Assembly (NCBI GenBank): GCA_018222765.1
Contig: JAAEZT010000001.1
Span: 269,462 to 333,461, forward strand
Reading direction: 5' to 3'
Source: a bacterium
GTDB taxonomy: Bacteria > Verrucomicrobiota > Verrucomicrobiia > Verrucomicrobiales > Akkermansiaceae
DNA length: 64,000 bases
This document shows, one piece after another, positions 34,695 to 44,024 of the stretch (the first letter of the stretch is position 1; each line of letters begins with the position of its first letter). The notes under the pieces were generated by a model. That model worked only from the letters and a program-made list of their open reading frames with translations, did no database searches and was not told the origin of the DNA. A program made the position numbers and the translations under genes.

Positions 34695-35040
34695 CTAAAC
34701 CAATGACACAGCGCGAACGTCGACGTCCTTTTTGTAGAGCTTGATGGGTTCCGGTTCAAGGGCTATTCGTGTAGCATCAACCTTCTCTTCCAACTCGGAA
34801 ATCTCCTCCTTGGGATCGACCACGATCGCCAGAGCATTATCCATCATTGCCTCCTCGAGTAGACCAATACATGGCCCGGTCTCTCAAGAACCGGTCATTC
34901 CCAGCACCACCCCCTTGCGTAACGAGGTCCTTTGAGTTGTAGAGAAGCAAATCTTCCGTGACCTCGCTTTTCTCGGTGTCATCTTCCTCGCCTAGGTAAA
35001 AAGACCCTAATTTTTCGTATCCACCGACTTGCTCGACCAT
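34695..35040 (-). pseudogene. Decayed HerA/DUF853-like ATPase (helicase HerA-like, internally deleted)
   Basis: Read on the minus strand from ATG 35040, the start MVEQVGGYEKLGSFYLGEEDD...DLLLYNSKDLVTQ looks like the N-terminus of a family of P-loop ATPases (KLGSFYLG...[33 protein letters not shown]). An extra G in a run of five shifts the frame after VTQ. In the shifted frame the protein goes on as GVVLGMTGS, then a TGA stop, then [28 protein letters not shown], so Walker A GSGKTGL has become GS-stop-ET-GP. The remaining tail EISELEEKVDATRIALEPEPIKLYKKDVDVRAVSLV resembles the family's C-terminal end, implying deletion of the middle (well over 300 residues). The family match is from memory of the pattern. 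Confidence 0.7.
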
Positions 35041-35096
35041 GGAAGAACGGAGGAATTCGGAATTTCTAAATCCAAAATTCCCTTTATTATCTCCCC

Positions 35097-36182
35097 GTGA
35101 CCGAATCACCACCACGCGCCTGGGCCGAAATCGACCTGAGCGCTCTGCTTCACAATCTCGCCGTTGCCCGCAAACTCTCTGGCAAGGAGGTCATGGCGGT
35201 AATCAAAGCGGGCGCCTACGGCCACGGTCTGGAGGAAACCGCCCGCGCTCTCGACGATTGCGGCCTGCCATTTCTAGGCGTCGCCAATGCCGGCGAGGCC
35301 CGCCGAGTCGCCCGCGCAGGCATCAAAACCACGCCTTATATCCTCGGCGCAACCCTCCCGGCAGAACGCGCTGAAATTGCCGTAAACGGATGGACACCAT
35401 GCCTCTGCTCTCTCGACGAAATCGCCCACTTTAATCAACTCGGGAGAGCGAAACCAATTTCCGCTCACCTTGCTTTAGATACCGGAATGGGCCGAGGCGG
35501 TTTTTTACCCGACCAAATCCCAGAAGCCCTTGTCGCCATAAAATCATCCCCCGGAATCAAGCTCACCGGCATCGGCTCTCATCTTCCGGTCGCAGATGAA
35601 GACGAAACCTTCACGCGTCAACAGATCGCTCTCTACGATAAAATTGCTACCACCATCCCACAGGATCATTCCCCTTTTCACATCCACATCAGCAATTCCG
35701 CCGGACTGATGAAATACCGCAGCGTAACAAGCAACCTCGTGCGCCCCGGCCTGTTGCTCTATGGAATCTCGCCCTTTCCGGATGAGCAAAAACAACTCAA
35801 GCCCGTGATGTCACTCAAAACACGCATCTCGGTGATCAACGAGCTTCCCAAAGGTCATGGTGTCTCATACGGGCGAACCTTGCTCACCCGCGACACTAAG
35901 GCGGCTGTTCTTGGGATTGGGTATGGCGATGGCTACCCTCGTTCACTCTCCGAAAAAGGAACCAAGGTCCTCATCAACGGAACGCTCTGTCCACTTCTCG
36001 GCCGAGTCACAATGGACCAAATCATCGTCGATGTTACCGAACTTTCCAAGTGCCAACCCGGCGATGAAGCGATCCTCTTTGGCGCCGACCTTCTCGTGTC
36101 AGATCTCGCGCTCAAAGCTGGATCCATTCCGTGGGAGCTTCTCACCCAAATCACGCCACGGGTCGAACGACGTTATCTTTAA
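35097..36182 (+). CDS. alr: Alanine racemase Alr
   Basis: Alr makes D-alanine for peptidoglycan. It is a fold III PLP enzyme of 361 residues. The PLP lysine is in EVMAVIKAGAYGHGLEE (usual AVVKADAYGHG), LDTGMGRGGF is the barrel strand, HISNSAGLMKY is the phosphate-binding region, and the other-subunit tyrosine is in GHGVSYGRTLLT. LLGRVTMDQIIVDVTEL is the usual C-terminal domain. The start is GTG 35097, 57 bases from the pseudogene start on the other strand. Its stop overlaps the stop of the convergent comEC. Confidence 0.95.
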   Translation: MTESPPRAWAEIDLSALLHNLAVARKLSGKEVMAVIKAGAYGHGLEETARALDDCGLPFLGVANAGEARRVARAGIKTTPYILGATLPAERAEIAVNGWTPCLCSLDEIAHFNQLGRAKPISAHLALDTGMGRGGFLPDQIPEALVAIKSSPGIKLTGIGSHLPVADEDETFTRQQIALYDKIATTIPQDHSPFHIHISNSAGLMKYRSVTSNLVRPGLLLYGISPFPDEQKQLKPVMSLKTRISVINELPKGHGVSYGRTLLTRDTKAAVLGIGYGDGYPRSLSEKGTKVLINGTLCPLLGRVTMDQIIVDVTELSKCQPGDEAILFGADLLVSDLALKAGSIPWELLTQITPRVERRYL

Positions 36183-38407
36183 CGTTCGAGGATCAACTTT
36201 TTCTCTTCCTTAAGGAAGGCTCTGAGCTCCAAATCATTCTCTCCAAAATCCATCAAGACAGCACCCGTCTCGGCCTGATTAAAGATCTCTATTCCATTAC
36301 GCTCCATCGTTTGAATCCAATTTTGGGGAGGCTTTTCAAAAGGCGGATAGTTCGCCGCACTAGTGATGACTGCTTTAGCACCAGTTGCTTTCAAAAAAGG
36401 CATGTTGATCGAATTTCCATGGTGATGCCTCCCAAGAAGAATGACATCGGCTGCCAAATCATATTCTCCTTTCAACAACGCCAATTCATCTTCCAAACCC
36501 AAGTCCCCTAACAGCAGGACACGCCAGCCTTTCCAATGCACCCGCATCACCATAGTACGATTGTCTGCAATTCCACGATCTTCCGACAACCCCTCTCGAA
36601 TCACCTCCAGCCAAACATCCCCACCCAATGGGTAGCGCTGGCCACGGGTCCCAACAAGAATCTTACAACCATGATCTTCAGCTCCTGAGGTAAACTCCCG
36701 GTAACTGGGACTTCGAGCTTTCATCGTTGGAATAATCGCCTCCCTCATGTCCCCCTGTTGCATCAAGAGATGAGCTCCTCCGACGTGGTCACCATCCGGA
36801 TGACTTAAGGCAAGCATCTCCACCTCCGCACCCCATTTTCTCAAAATTGACCGAAGAGTATGTCGATAGAATTTTTCACTTCCGACATCGATCATCACGC
36901 CTCCCCCCACATTCAGATAGGACGCCGCTCCGCCATCCGCCGGATCGAACACCACCCAATCCGCACCGGTTTCCCGCCTTGTCTTCCAATGCCCCATGGG
37001 CACGGACGCAAAACCATCCGCCGTATAGTATGCCGTGCGAGCAATCGCGCCATTAAGTCGATTCGAGAGCATTCCCAACTCCGGAAAAAACACACCCAGA
37101 AAAGAACCCGCAAAAGCCAAGCCCAGAATCACGGTGGTGAGAGGGATTAGGACAAGACTCGCAAGCACCGAGATCGGCGTGACAATTCCAAAATGCCAAA
37201 GCATAAAAGGAAACGACCCCAGCCAGGCCACAATCGAAGTCGCACCAAGAGCCGCAAAATATCTCCTCACTGCCAGCCACCTTCGCTGCCAAACATCGAG
37301 CAGCCGCAGTGGGAAAAAGGAATCTACCTCGGCGAACTTTCCCGTGAAACGGTAAGCAACCCCAACACCTGCCCCAATCGCCATCAGAACCCCATATGAT
37401 AATTGAAACCCAATTTGCTTCACTTGCGTTGGATCCCAAATCACTGCCAACACAAAACTCAAGGCGAGCGCGTTGAACAAAGAAGGCCGCCGTCGCAACA
37501 CAAAGGCTCCAAGGAAACAAGCTGCCATCAAGGTCGCACGCACTGCGGGCGGGCGGGCGCCCGTGACCATGGCATAGGACACCATCGCCAGAAGCACCAC
37601 CACTACCCCCACCCGCCGGGGAACGGGGAGATTCATCAACACCATCCAGGCGATCGCTCCCACCAAGGTGACATGCAAACCACTCACGGCAAAAACATGC
37701 ATTGCTCCGCTCTCCCGAAAAGCCACGCTGATTTCGGAATCGGCAGGCGGCTTTTCACCCAATACCATCGCTTGAATTACCGATTGACCCACCAAATCAT
37801 TTTCCAGACCGGCACTAACACCCTCTTGCAGCCTTAACTTCAACCTCTCCGCCCATCGGACGGGCGCCGATTGCCAACGAAGCCCCCTGGACTCAGCAAC
37901 AACGATGGACAAGCCCCGCTCAATCGATTTTTTTTCCCAGTAATCCAACATGGAAAACTCATCTGGATTTCTGAGAATTCCGGGAGAGAACAACTTCCCT
38001 CTCACCTCAAGAATCTCACCTGCACGATACTCTGAGGCACGCATCACCATCACTTTGCGGACTTCACCACTGTTCATCTCAAGCCGCCCGGATCGTTGAC
38101 TTTCAAAAACAGCGTCGACCCGCCCCAAGGTAAGAGTTCCTTCCACAAATTCGCTTCCCGATTGCCGATGACTTTCTCCCACCCGAGATTCAATCACTTC
38201 GGTTCGCCACGCCACACAAACGACCAAGCAAACTAACAGAATCCTCCATTTCCAATCAGGCTCGGAAAGCAACTGGGCCAGCCCCAGAAGCCCGAGTGCC
38301 CACACCACTGATTCAGAGAAGAGCACACCTGATAACGAGGCAAATGCCAGAGAGGCTAAAGGGGCCAGAACAATAAAGTTCTGCCATTTTTTCAATAACC
38401 AAGACAC
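36179..38407 (-). CDS. comEC: ComEC/Rec2-family DNA internalisation protein
   Basis: A 742-residue membrane protein of the ComEC type. The N-terminal helices are followed by an OB-like domain (FVEGTLTLGRVDAVFE...EVRGKLFSPGILRNPDEF) and the competence domain with ESGAMHVFAVSGLHVTLVGAIAW, then GARPPAVRATLMAACFLGAFVLRRRPSLFNALALSFVLA. The C-terminal metallo-beta-lactamase-like domain has MLALSHPDGDHVGGAHLLM and VLLLGDLGLEDE (nuclease motif). Full-length ComEC suggests that DNA uptake by natural transformation is possible; other com/pil genes are not in the window. Its stop overlaps the alr stop. Confidence 0.92.
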   Translation of the reverse strand: MSWLLKKWQNFIVLAPLASLAFASLSGVLFSESVVWALGLLGLAQLLSEPDWKWRILLVCLVVCVAWRTEVIESRVGESHRQSGSEFVEGTLTLGRVDAVFESQRSGRLEMNSGEVRKVMVMRASEYRAGEILEVRGKLFSPGILRNPDEFSMLDYWEKKSIERGLSIVVAESRGLRWQSAPVRWAERLKLRLQEGVSAGLENDLVGQSVIQAMVLGEKPPADSEISVAFRESGAMHVFAVSGLHVTLVGAIAWMVLMNLPVPRRVGVVVVLLAMVSYAMVTGARPPAVRATLMAACFLGAFVLRRRPSLFNALALSFVLAVIWDPTQVKQIGFQLSYGVLMAIGAGVGVAYRFTGKFAEVDSFFPLRLLDVWQRRWLAVRRYFAALGATSIVAWLGSFPFMLWHFGIVTPISVLASLVLIPLTTVILGLAFAGSFLGVFFPELGMLSNRLNGAIARTAYYTADGFASVPMGHWKTRRETGADWVVFDPADGGAASYLNVGGGVMIDVGSEKFYRHTLRSILRKWGAEVEMLALSHPDGDHVGGAHLLMQQGDMREAIIPTMKARSPSYREFTSGAEDHGCKILVGTRGQRYPLGGDVWLEVIREGLSEDRGIADNRTMVMRVHWKGWRVLLLGDLGLEDELALLKGEYDLAADVILLGRHHHGNSINMPFLKATGAKAVITSAANYPPFEKPPQNWIQTMERNGIEIFNQAETGAVLMDFGENDLELRAFLKEEKKLILER

Positions 38408-38418
38408 CGGTTCTCGCT

Positions 38419-39105
38419 CTATATCGCACCCAGTTCCCTCAGCTTATGAGTAGCATTGGCGGCATGCCTACCTCCGGGTAATTCCTCGATTACCTGCCGA
38501 AGAATTTGAATCGCCCCTTCATGCTGCTCCAAATCATGTTCATAAATATCGGCAATCCGGAACATGAAGAAAGCAGCATCATTCTCCCGCCAATCACTCG
38601 ACTCAAGAGCTTCTCTCAAGGTGTCAACTGCTAGTGACGGGCTCTCCAAATTATCGTGCTGGATCTTGGCGACTTCCACGATGGGAAACCGATTAGCCTT
38701 ATCCCGCTTCCAAACCTCCCGATAAAGCCGGATGGCCTCGGTATATTCTCCTTTGGCAAATGCGGCCTGCGCATCATGCATCTCATCCTCGTCGATCTCT
38801 TCCGTCGAACCATATACTTCCTCCGCAACCTTTTCTACTGCGGCAGGCAAAAAATAGGTCACCCCTAAAATACCGGCATACAGCACTGTGATCATGAAAG
38901 GCACTGCTGTCGCGATCATGACATCCCCCGTCCGATCAGCCTCATCAGCGACGTAGGTCTCGGCATAATCGTCATTCAAATAGGCCTCATCCGCATCCTT
39001 CTTTGCCTGTTCAGCCTTGGCATTTGCTCGGGCCCACGAGCCAACGGTAACTATCATCATGACCAACAAGATCATCATGTGGATTAAAAATTTCTTATTC
39101 ATCAT
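38419..39105 (-). CDS. Membrane protein with C-terminal TPR repeats
   Basis: A 228-residue protein with an N-terminal membrane helix or signal anchor (MMNKKFLIHMMILLVMMIVTVGSWA) and a second helix near residues 65-87 (VMIATAVPFMITVLYAGILGVTYFLP). The C-terminal half has TPR-like repeats: AQAAFAKGEYTEAIRLYREVWKRD, NRFPIVEVAKIQHDNLESPSLAVDTLREALESS and FMFRIADIYEHDLEQHEGAIQILRQVIEELP. TPRs indicate a protein-protein contact role. It lies 11 bases upstream of comEC on the same strand and may be co-transcribed, but a link to competence is only a guess. Confidence 0.8.
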   Translation of the reverse strand: MMNKKFLIHMMILLVMMIVTVGSWARANAKAEQAKKDADEAYLNDDYAETYVADEADRTGDVMIATAVPFMITVLYAGILGVTYFLPAAVEKVAEEVYGSTEEIDEDEMHDAQAAFAKGEYTEAIRLYREVWKRDKANRFPIVEVAKIQHDNLESPSLAVDTLREALESSDWRENDAAFFMFRIADIYEHDLEQHEGAIQILRQVIEELPGGRHAANATHKLRELGAI

Positions 39106-39157
39106 TCACCCAACAATCTAGTCACGAATGAATTCAATGGGAAGTTCTCTTTGCATT

Positions 39158-39192
39158 CAAAAAAAAGAGCCGCGATCAAAATCGCGGCTCTT
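39158..39192 (-). terminator. Rho-independent terminator of the 61-residue lipoprotein
   Basis: On the minus strand AAGAGCCGCGAT-TTTG-ATCGCGGCTCTT is a perfect 12-bp stem followed by eight Ts, 31 bases after the lipoprotein stop. It shows that this tiny gene is a real transcript. Confidence 0.93.
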
Positions 39193-39222
39193 GGAAGATG
39201 ATTTCACCCCTAGGGTGTCCGA

Positions 39223-39408
39223 TTACTTCTCGTCAGTAACAGGAAGCTCCTCGATTACAGGAAGCTCCTCGGTTACAGGAAGCTCCTTGAACTTAGGAAG
39301 AGGCTTGAGAGAAGGAACAGCCTCTTCACCAGTGGCACATCCACATGAGCTGAGACCGAGTGATCCAATCGCGAAAGCAGAAAGGGCAATAAATTTAAAA
39401 GTTTTCAT
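39223..39408 (-). CDS. Small lipoprotein with ELPVxEE repeats
   Basis: A 61-residue lipoprotein: MKTFKFIALSAFAIGSLGLSSCGC has a basic n-region, hydrophobic core and lipobox LSSC at about residue 22. The mature part is only about 40 residues and ends in a repeat, KELPVTEELPVIEELPVTDEK, encoded by near-identical DNA units (GGAAGCTCCTCGGTTACA-like). The strong terminator after it and a separate upstream region show it is expressed. Function unknown; small lipoproteins like this are often abundant outer-membrane anchors or entericidin-like. Confidence 0.85.
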   Translation of the reverse strand: MKTFKFIALSAFAIGSLGLSSCGCATGEEAVPSLKPLPKFKELPVTEELPVIEELPVTDEK

Positions 39409-39443
39409 AGTGTATGAATTTGATGTGGTTGTGAACAGAATAG

Positions 39444-39479
39444 GCTCGGAGAGACAACGTCAAGTCGAGCTCTCCGAGC
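39444..39479. repeat. Inverted repeat between the two small lipoprotein genes
   Basis: GCTCGGAGAG and CTCTCCGAGC are exact 10-bp arms around a 16-base loop, 27 bases after the stop of the 40-residue lipoprotein and 35 bases before the next one. No T-run follows on the minus strand, so it may be an mRNA processing or attenuation hairpin rather than a strong terminator. Confidence 0.6.
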
Positions 39480-39505
39480 AAAACCTTTTTTAAGGTCTGC
39501 CGAAA

Positions 39506-39628
39506 TTACTTAGCAGGAATTTCAACTACAGGAGCAGGCACTGGTGCTGACTCAGGAGTGCTGCCACAAGAGGACAGTGAGAAACCAGCGAGAGCTGCGA
39601 CGAGACCGAGGACGGTTGCAATTTTCAT
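39506..39628 (-). CDS. Very small lipoprotein (40 residues), missed by the ORF track
   Basis: Not in the ORF track. Minus strand ATG 39628 to TAA 39506 encodes MKIATVLGLVAALAGFSLSSCGSTPESAPVPAPVVEIPAK. The signal peptide and lipobox (LSSC, Cys at 21) are almost the same as in the neighbour at 39223-39408, so the two are likely paralogues. The mature part is about 20 residues and Pro/Val/Ala-rich. It lies 97 bases before the other lipoprotein on the same strand and could be co-transcribed through the inverted repeat. Confidence 0.8.
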   Translation of the reverse strand: MKIATVLGLVAALAGFSLSSCGSTPESAPVPAPVVEIPAK

Positions 39629-39862
39629 ATTTTCTTTTTCTGTTTTGGTTGGTTTTTGAGATCTACAGCCAATCACCTCCAGAAGAGTGAATCACCATAA
39701 AACTCGAGGAAGGACTTCGAAAGCACAAACACTTTCTTTCCAACTTGGGGGCCAGACTACTAAAGTCTTAAGGGCTTGCAAGCGGTTAAGTAAGGTTTTT
39801 CTTACTTTTTCAGGAGGCGAGGTTCCTATGAACCCAGTATTGCATCGTGAAAAAGTCTCGCT

Positions 39863-40879
39863 ATGTTCCCCGCTCCCATGACCAACCAGCCTCATGTCTC
39901 CATCGTTGGAGCTACCGGAGCAGTAGGCCGCGAAATGCTTGTATGCCTCGAAGAGCGGAACTTTCCCCTCTCCCAGCTCACTCTTCTAGCCTCAGCCAAA
40001 TCAGCCGGACAGAATCTCACCTTTCGAGGGGAAAAGATAACTATTAAGGAGCTAACCGCCGACAGCTTCGCGGGCATCGACATTGCTCTCTTCTCTGCCG
40101 GAGGAGGAATTTCCCTTGAATACGGCCCCATCGCGGCAAAGGCAGGATGCGTCGTCATCGATAACTCCTCCGCCTTCAGAATGGACGAGGGTGTGCCCCT
40201 CGTTATTCCCGAGATCAATCCCGATGCCGCCCGAAATCATCCGCGCAACATCATCGCCAACCCGAATTGCAGCACTATCATCACGCTGATGGGGCTGGCC
40301 CCACTCCACAAAGCATTTGGCCTCAAGGGAATTATCGCCTCCACTTATCAAGCCGTCTCTGGCAGTGGCGCCCAGGGAATCGCGGAGCTCGATGCTCAAA
40401 TCAAAGCTCTCACCAATGAAAAGCCCATAGAAAAGAAGGTCTATCCCCACCAAATTGCCCACAATGTTATCCCACATGTCGACGCCTTCGAGGACAGTGG
40501 CTACACAAAGGAGGAGCAAAAAATGCTGCATGAAGGGCGTAAGATTCTTGATCTCCCGGAGCTCAAAGTGACCTGCACCTGCGTACGTGTCCCCGTCATG
40601 AGATCACACTCGATCTCACTCACCGCGATTTTCGAAAATGACCCAACGCTCGGTGAGGCCCACAAAGCGCTCTCAAGCTGCCCCGGACTGAGACTCGTCG
40701 ACGATCCATCCCGGTCACTCTACCCAGTGCCACTTGACACCACCGGGAAAGACGAATGCCTCGTTGGACGTGTTCGCAAAGATCAGGTGATCCCCAACGC
40801 TCTCGCCCTCTGGATCGTCGGAGATCAAGTTAAGAAAGGAGCCGCACTCAACGCTGTTCAAATCGCCGAAATTCTCTAA
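39863..40879 (+). CDS. asd: Aspartate-semialdehyde dehydrogenase Asd
   Basis: Asd makes aspartate-semialdehyde, the branch point to lysine/diaminopimelate, threonine and methionine. NADP motif VSIVGATGAVGREM, the catalytic cysteine in IIANPNCSTIITLMGL, QAVSGSGAQGIAEL, and the substrate His in RVPVMRSHSISL are present. The 338-residue length is normal. The start could be ATG 39863 or ATG 39878 (MTNQPHVSIVGATG); the ribosome site is weak for both. The upstream 230 bases hold a short hairpin (AAGTAAG-CTTACTT with Ts at 39788-39810) and no gene on this strand. Confidence 0.96.
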   Translation: MFPAPMTNQPHVSIVGATGAVGREMLVCLEERNFPLSQLTLLASAKSAGQNLTFRGEKITIKELTADSFAGIDIALFSAGGGISLEYGPIAAKAGCVVIDNSSAFRMDEGVPLVIPEINPDAARNHPRNIIANPNCSTIITLMGLAPLHKAFGLKGIIASTYQAVSGSGAQGIAELDAQIKALTNEKPIEKKVYPHQIAHNVIPHVDAFEDSGYTKEEQKMLHEGRKILDLPELKVTCTCVRVPVMRSHSISLTAIFENDPTLGEAHKALSSCPGLRLVDDPSRSLYPVPLDTTGKDECLVGRVRKDQVIPNALALWIVGDQVKKGAALNAVQIAEIL

Positions 40880-40937
40880 TTTTAAGACCTCTGCAAGGAT
40901 TCAGACTATTTCCCCGTCTTAATAATAGTAGCAGAAT

Positions 40938-40978
40938 TCTATCCTTAATAGGCCGCATCGTGCCGCTTTCGGATAGAA
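40938..40978. promoter_or_regulatory. Inverted repeat in the 5' region of the CTLD kinase
   Basis: TTCTATCC (40938-40945) and GGATAGAA (40971-40978) are exact 8-bp arms with 25 bases between, ending 12 bases before the kinase ATG. It could be an operator or a leader hairpin that covers the ribosome site. Confidence 0.45.
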
Positions 40979-40990
40979 CCTTTCCCAAAA

Positions 40991-43675
40991 ATGTCAGAGA
41001 CACCTCCCAATCCGGCCGAATTCGTCGCTCCCTCTCCCGAGGAGTTGGCTCCCCTTTTTCCGGCCTACGAGATCGAAGCATTCATTGCGCAAGGAGGAAT
41101 GGGTGCCGTGTATCGCGCAACCCAACGATCGCTCGATCGACTTGTCGCCATTAAAATTCTGCCCCGGGAATTTGGCGAAGATAAAAACTTCCGGGCCTCC
41201 TTCGAAGCCGAGGCCAAGGCCATGGCCAAGCTGAACCATCCCAACCTCATCGGGGTGTATGACTTTGGTGATATTGATGGCATGCTCTTTATCGTTATGG
41301 AATTCGTAGAGGGAAAAGCCCTTTACTACTCCGTTCACAAAAAGGCCATCGATCCGCTCGTGGCTTTTGAAATGGTCTCGACAATCTCCCGTGGTCTCGC
41401 TCATGCACATGCCGGCGGCATCATCCACCGGGACATCAAACCGGCCAACATTCTCCTCGATATCGAAGCCAATCCGAAGATCGGCGATTTCGGACTCGCT
41501 CGCCCCCTCGATCAGGACCGATCTGGAGGCGTTGTCTTCGGCACTCCCGGCTACACCGCCCCGGAAGTCTACACAAACGACCACCCCGTCGACCAACGAT
41601 CGGATATTTTCTCAATTGGGGCCCTCCTCTACGAACTCCTCAGCGGAACCCCCCCTGTAGCGGATTCCACCGGCATGACCATTGGCAACGATCCTCGAAT
41701 CGATGCCATCCTCAAGAAAGCCACCCACGCCGACCCGTCAACACGTTACAACGATGCCCGGGATCTTGCCGATTCCCTCGACGAGTTGGCGCCAAAGCTC
41801 TCCGGCCCGCGCTTTGCTGCTCCCACTCATAACGGTCCAAGGCCGGTCATGGCAAATCCCAGCCTCGCCAGCCACAAGAACTCCTCCTTCCTCCCTCTAC
41901 TCCTCATCCTGCTTGCTCTGGGCGGAGGAGGAGCCCTCTCCTACTTCGCTTTTTTCAACAAAACCGAGGAGCCTAACATTCCCGTCATTAATGACTCCAA
42001 GAAAAAAGAGAAAGACACTCCCAAAAATGTCGTCGACAAGGCACCCCAAAAACCTACAGCTGGCCCACCCAAGGTGAAGCCGAAGCGGCCCAAAAAGGAT
42101 GCTCCGAAGAAACCTGAGAAAGTCGTTGTCAAAGAAACACCTCTCGAAGCTCTCCAGCGCCTCGGGGAAGACCTCCTCGCCGGCAAGCGGGAAGAATTCC
42201 CACCCTTTACTCAAAAGCGCAATGGCTCAGCTTACTTCTGCGCCAAGCTCCCGGTTACCTGGCACGAAGCGAACAAACTCTCATCCAGCTTTGGAGCAAG
42301 CCTCGCCCTCTTCCCCGATCCCGAAACCCTCAAGTGGGCTCGCGAATCATTCAAAGAGCAATCAGCCCTCTGGGTGGGGGCCTCTGATTCCGGAACTGAA
42401 GGGAAATGGCACTGGCAGGATGGCACAGCGGTCGCCGCTTCCGTATGGACCGAAGGGGGGCCGGACAACAATACGACTACCACCCCTGATGGTGAAGACT
42501 TCGCCGCGCTCTCAGAGAGCGCTCCCCTCCTCGAAGATCACGTGGCTTCGCTTAAACTCCCCTTCATTCTCGAATGGAAACTCGACGGAACGACACCTTG
42601 CTCCCTCGAATCCCAACTCGCTCGAACCGCCGCCGCCTTAAACGAAAAACGCGCTCCCATCTTCCCAGCTGGTACCGCCAACGTCGGGGGCGCCCGGTTT
42701 CTCCTTGTTCGCAGAGCCATGCAATGGGACGAAGCGTCGAACCTTGCAATTTCAGGCGGGGGACACCTGGCTGTCATGTCCAATGAAAACGAGGTAGCCT
42801 ATACCCACAGACTTCTTCAGGGAGTCCTCGAAGAGCAAAAATCGTGTTGGATTGGTGGTCGAAAAAATGACGAGGATAAATGGGAGAATGTCACCAGAGA
42901 AAGCTTCGACTTTATCAACTGGCTACCCGGGCAGCCAGACAACTTTGGCGAGGGGGAAGATTTCCTGGTAATCAGAAAAATGGACGGACAAGTTGGCGCT
43001 AATGACGAAAGCGGGGCCCAGATGCCGGTCAACTTCCTCCTTATCGAATGGTCCCACTCGTCTCAACGCAACTTCTCCGCCGTCGCCAAAGCCCCCGAAG
43101 ATGAACCCACCCCTCTTGAGAAAGCCTTTGTGGAAGTTCGGATGGACATCATCAACAAACACGGGAGAGACTATGGTCGCTTTCGGAAGAAGTATGACGG
43201 CATCATGGATGACTTCATCAAAAAATCGACCTCGGAAGTGATCAACCTCGATGATCGGATCACTCCGGATCAACAACAATTCCTGATCGCACAGCTCAAG
43301 GCAATGGAAGGAGAGTATTGGCTCCCCGAAGAAATCCCCGCGAGAACTCCGAAAAAAATCAAACGTTACTTTGATGATGCCCAAACCGACGCAGATGACC
43401 TTTGGGAATCCTACGAAGAAGATTTTGAGGAAGCTGTTCGTGATTATTTTGAACTCCTCGACGAAGCATCCCGCCAAGCCTTTAAAAAAGGCAACCAAGC
43501 TCTTGGCCTCGCCTTCAAACTAGAAACCGCATCGCTAAACGAGGACGATATTCTTCTTCACAAGATTCTCAATGGGGTAAAGGTCCCCCTGCCCACCGAG
43601 AAAAAGAAAGAGGAGGAAAAGCAGAAGGAGGATGAAAAACCCAAGGCTAAAGAAAAACCTAAGAAAAATGAGTGA
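40991..43675 (+). CDS. Ser/Thr protein kinase with two C-type-lectin-like ectodomains
   Basis: An 894-residue Hanks-type kinase. Kinase domain about residues 27-280: [12 protein letters not shown] glycine loop, VAIKIL lysine, [11 protein letters not shown] catalytic loop, [10 protein letters not shown] (DFG intact), [13 protein letters not shown] activation segment. A membrane helix follows at about 298-318 ([23 protein letters not shown]), then a Lys/Pro linker. Two C-type-lectin-like domains: one at about 405-530 ([60 protein letters not shown]), one at about 560-690 ([65 protein letters not shown]). A charged helical tail ends it. The last gene bases overlap a ferredoxin gene (ATGAGTGA). 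Confidence 0.93.
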   Translation: MSETPPNPAEFVAPSPEELAPLFPAYEIEAFIAQGGMGAVYRATQRSLDRLVAIKILPREFGEDKNFRASFEAEAKAMAKLNHPNLIGVYDFGDIDGMLFIVMEFVEGKALYYSVHKKAIDPLVAFEMVSTISRGLAHAHAGGIIHRDIKPANILLDIEANPKIGDFGLARPLDQDRSGGVVFGTPGYTAPEVYTNDHPVDQRSDIFSIGALLYELLSGTPPVADSTGMTIGNDPRIDAILKKATHADPSTRYNDARDLADSLDELAPKLSGPRFAAPTHNGPRPVMANPSLASHKNSSFLPLLLILLALGGGGALSYFAFFNKTEEPNIPVINDSKKKEKDTPKNVVDKAPQKPTAGPPKVKPKRPKKDAPKKPEKVVVKETPLEALQRLGEDLLAGKREEFPPFTQKRNGSAYFCAKLPVTWHEANKLSSSFGASLALFPDPETLKWARESFKEQSALWVGASDSGTEGKWHWQDGTAVAASVWTEGGPDNNTTTTPDGEDFAALSESAPLLEDHVASLKLPFILEWKLDGTTPCSLESQLARTAAALNEKRAPIFPAGTANVGGARFLLVRRAMQWDEASNLAISGGGHLAVMSNENEVAYTHRLLQGVLEEQKSCWIGGRKNDEDKWENVTRESFDFINWLPGQPDNFGEGEDFLVIRKMDGQVGANDESGAQMPVNFLLIEWSHSSQRNFSAVAKAPEDEPTPLEKAFVEVRMDIINKHGRDYGRFRKKYDGIMDDFIKKSTSEVINLDDRITPDQQQFLIAQLKAMEGEYWLPEEIPARTPKKIKRYFDDAQTDADDLWESYEEDFEEAVRDYFELLDEASRQAFKKGNQALGLAFKLETASLNEDDILLHKILNGVKVPLPTEKKKEEEKQKEDEKPKAKEKPKKNE

Positions 43676-44024
43676 TCTGCTCGCATCGACTGCCAAACTA
43701 CTCAACCTTGGAAATTACGAACGGCATATTTTCCTCTGCGCCACTCCGACCGAAGCGAAGTGCTGCGCCGCTGATGAAGGCATGGCCTCCTGGCAATTTC
43801 TTAAAAACCGGCTCAAGGAACTCAAACTCTGCGGACCACAACCCCTTATTCACCGCTCAAAAGCCGACTGCCTCCGCATTTGCATGCAGGGCCCCGTTGC
43901 GGTGATCTACCCCGAGGCCACCTGGTATCACTCATGCACCCCACAGAATCTGGAGCGTATCATTCAGGAAGACCTTATCGGCGGACAGATCGTCGAGGAC
44001 CTGAGAATCCTCCCCCCAGCCTGA
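43668..44024 (+). CDS. Thioredoxin-like [2Fe-2S] ferredoxin
   Basis: A 118-residue protein from ATG 43668, overlapping the kinase stop. The fold is the thioredoxin-like ferredoxin: [57 protein letters not shown]. The cluster cysteines are in FLCAT..KCC and DCLRIC; the sequence after them ([13 protein letters not shown]) is diagnostic. The electron partner is not in the window. The tight overlap means the kinase and ferredoxin are translated together, a combination for which I know no described system. Confidence 0.88.
   Translation: MSDLLASTAKLLNLGNYERHIFLCATPTEAKCCAADEGMASWQFLKNRLKELKLCGPQPLIHRSKADCLRICMQGPVAVIYPEATWYHSCTPQNLERIIQEDLIGGQIVEDLRILPPA

Noticed and set aside
39223-39290. Near-identical GGAAGCTCCTCG-type units, checked as a CRISPR-like array
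   Set aside because: They encode the ELPVTEE repeat of the lipoprotein in frame; no spacers.
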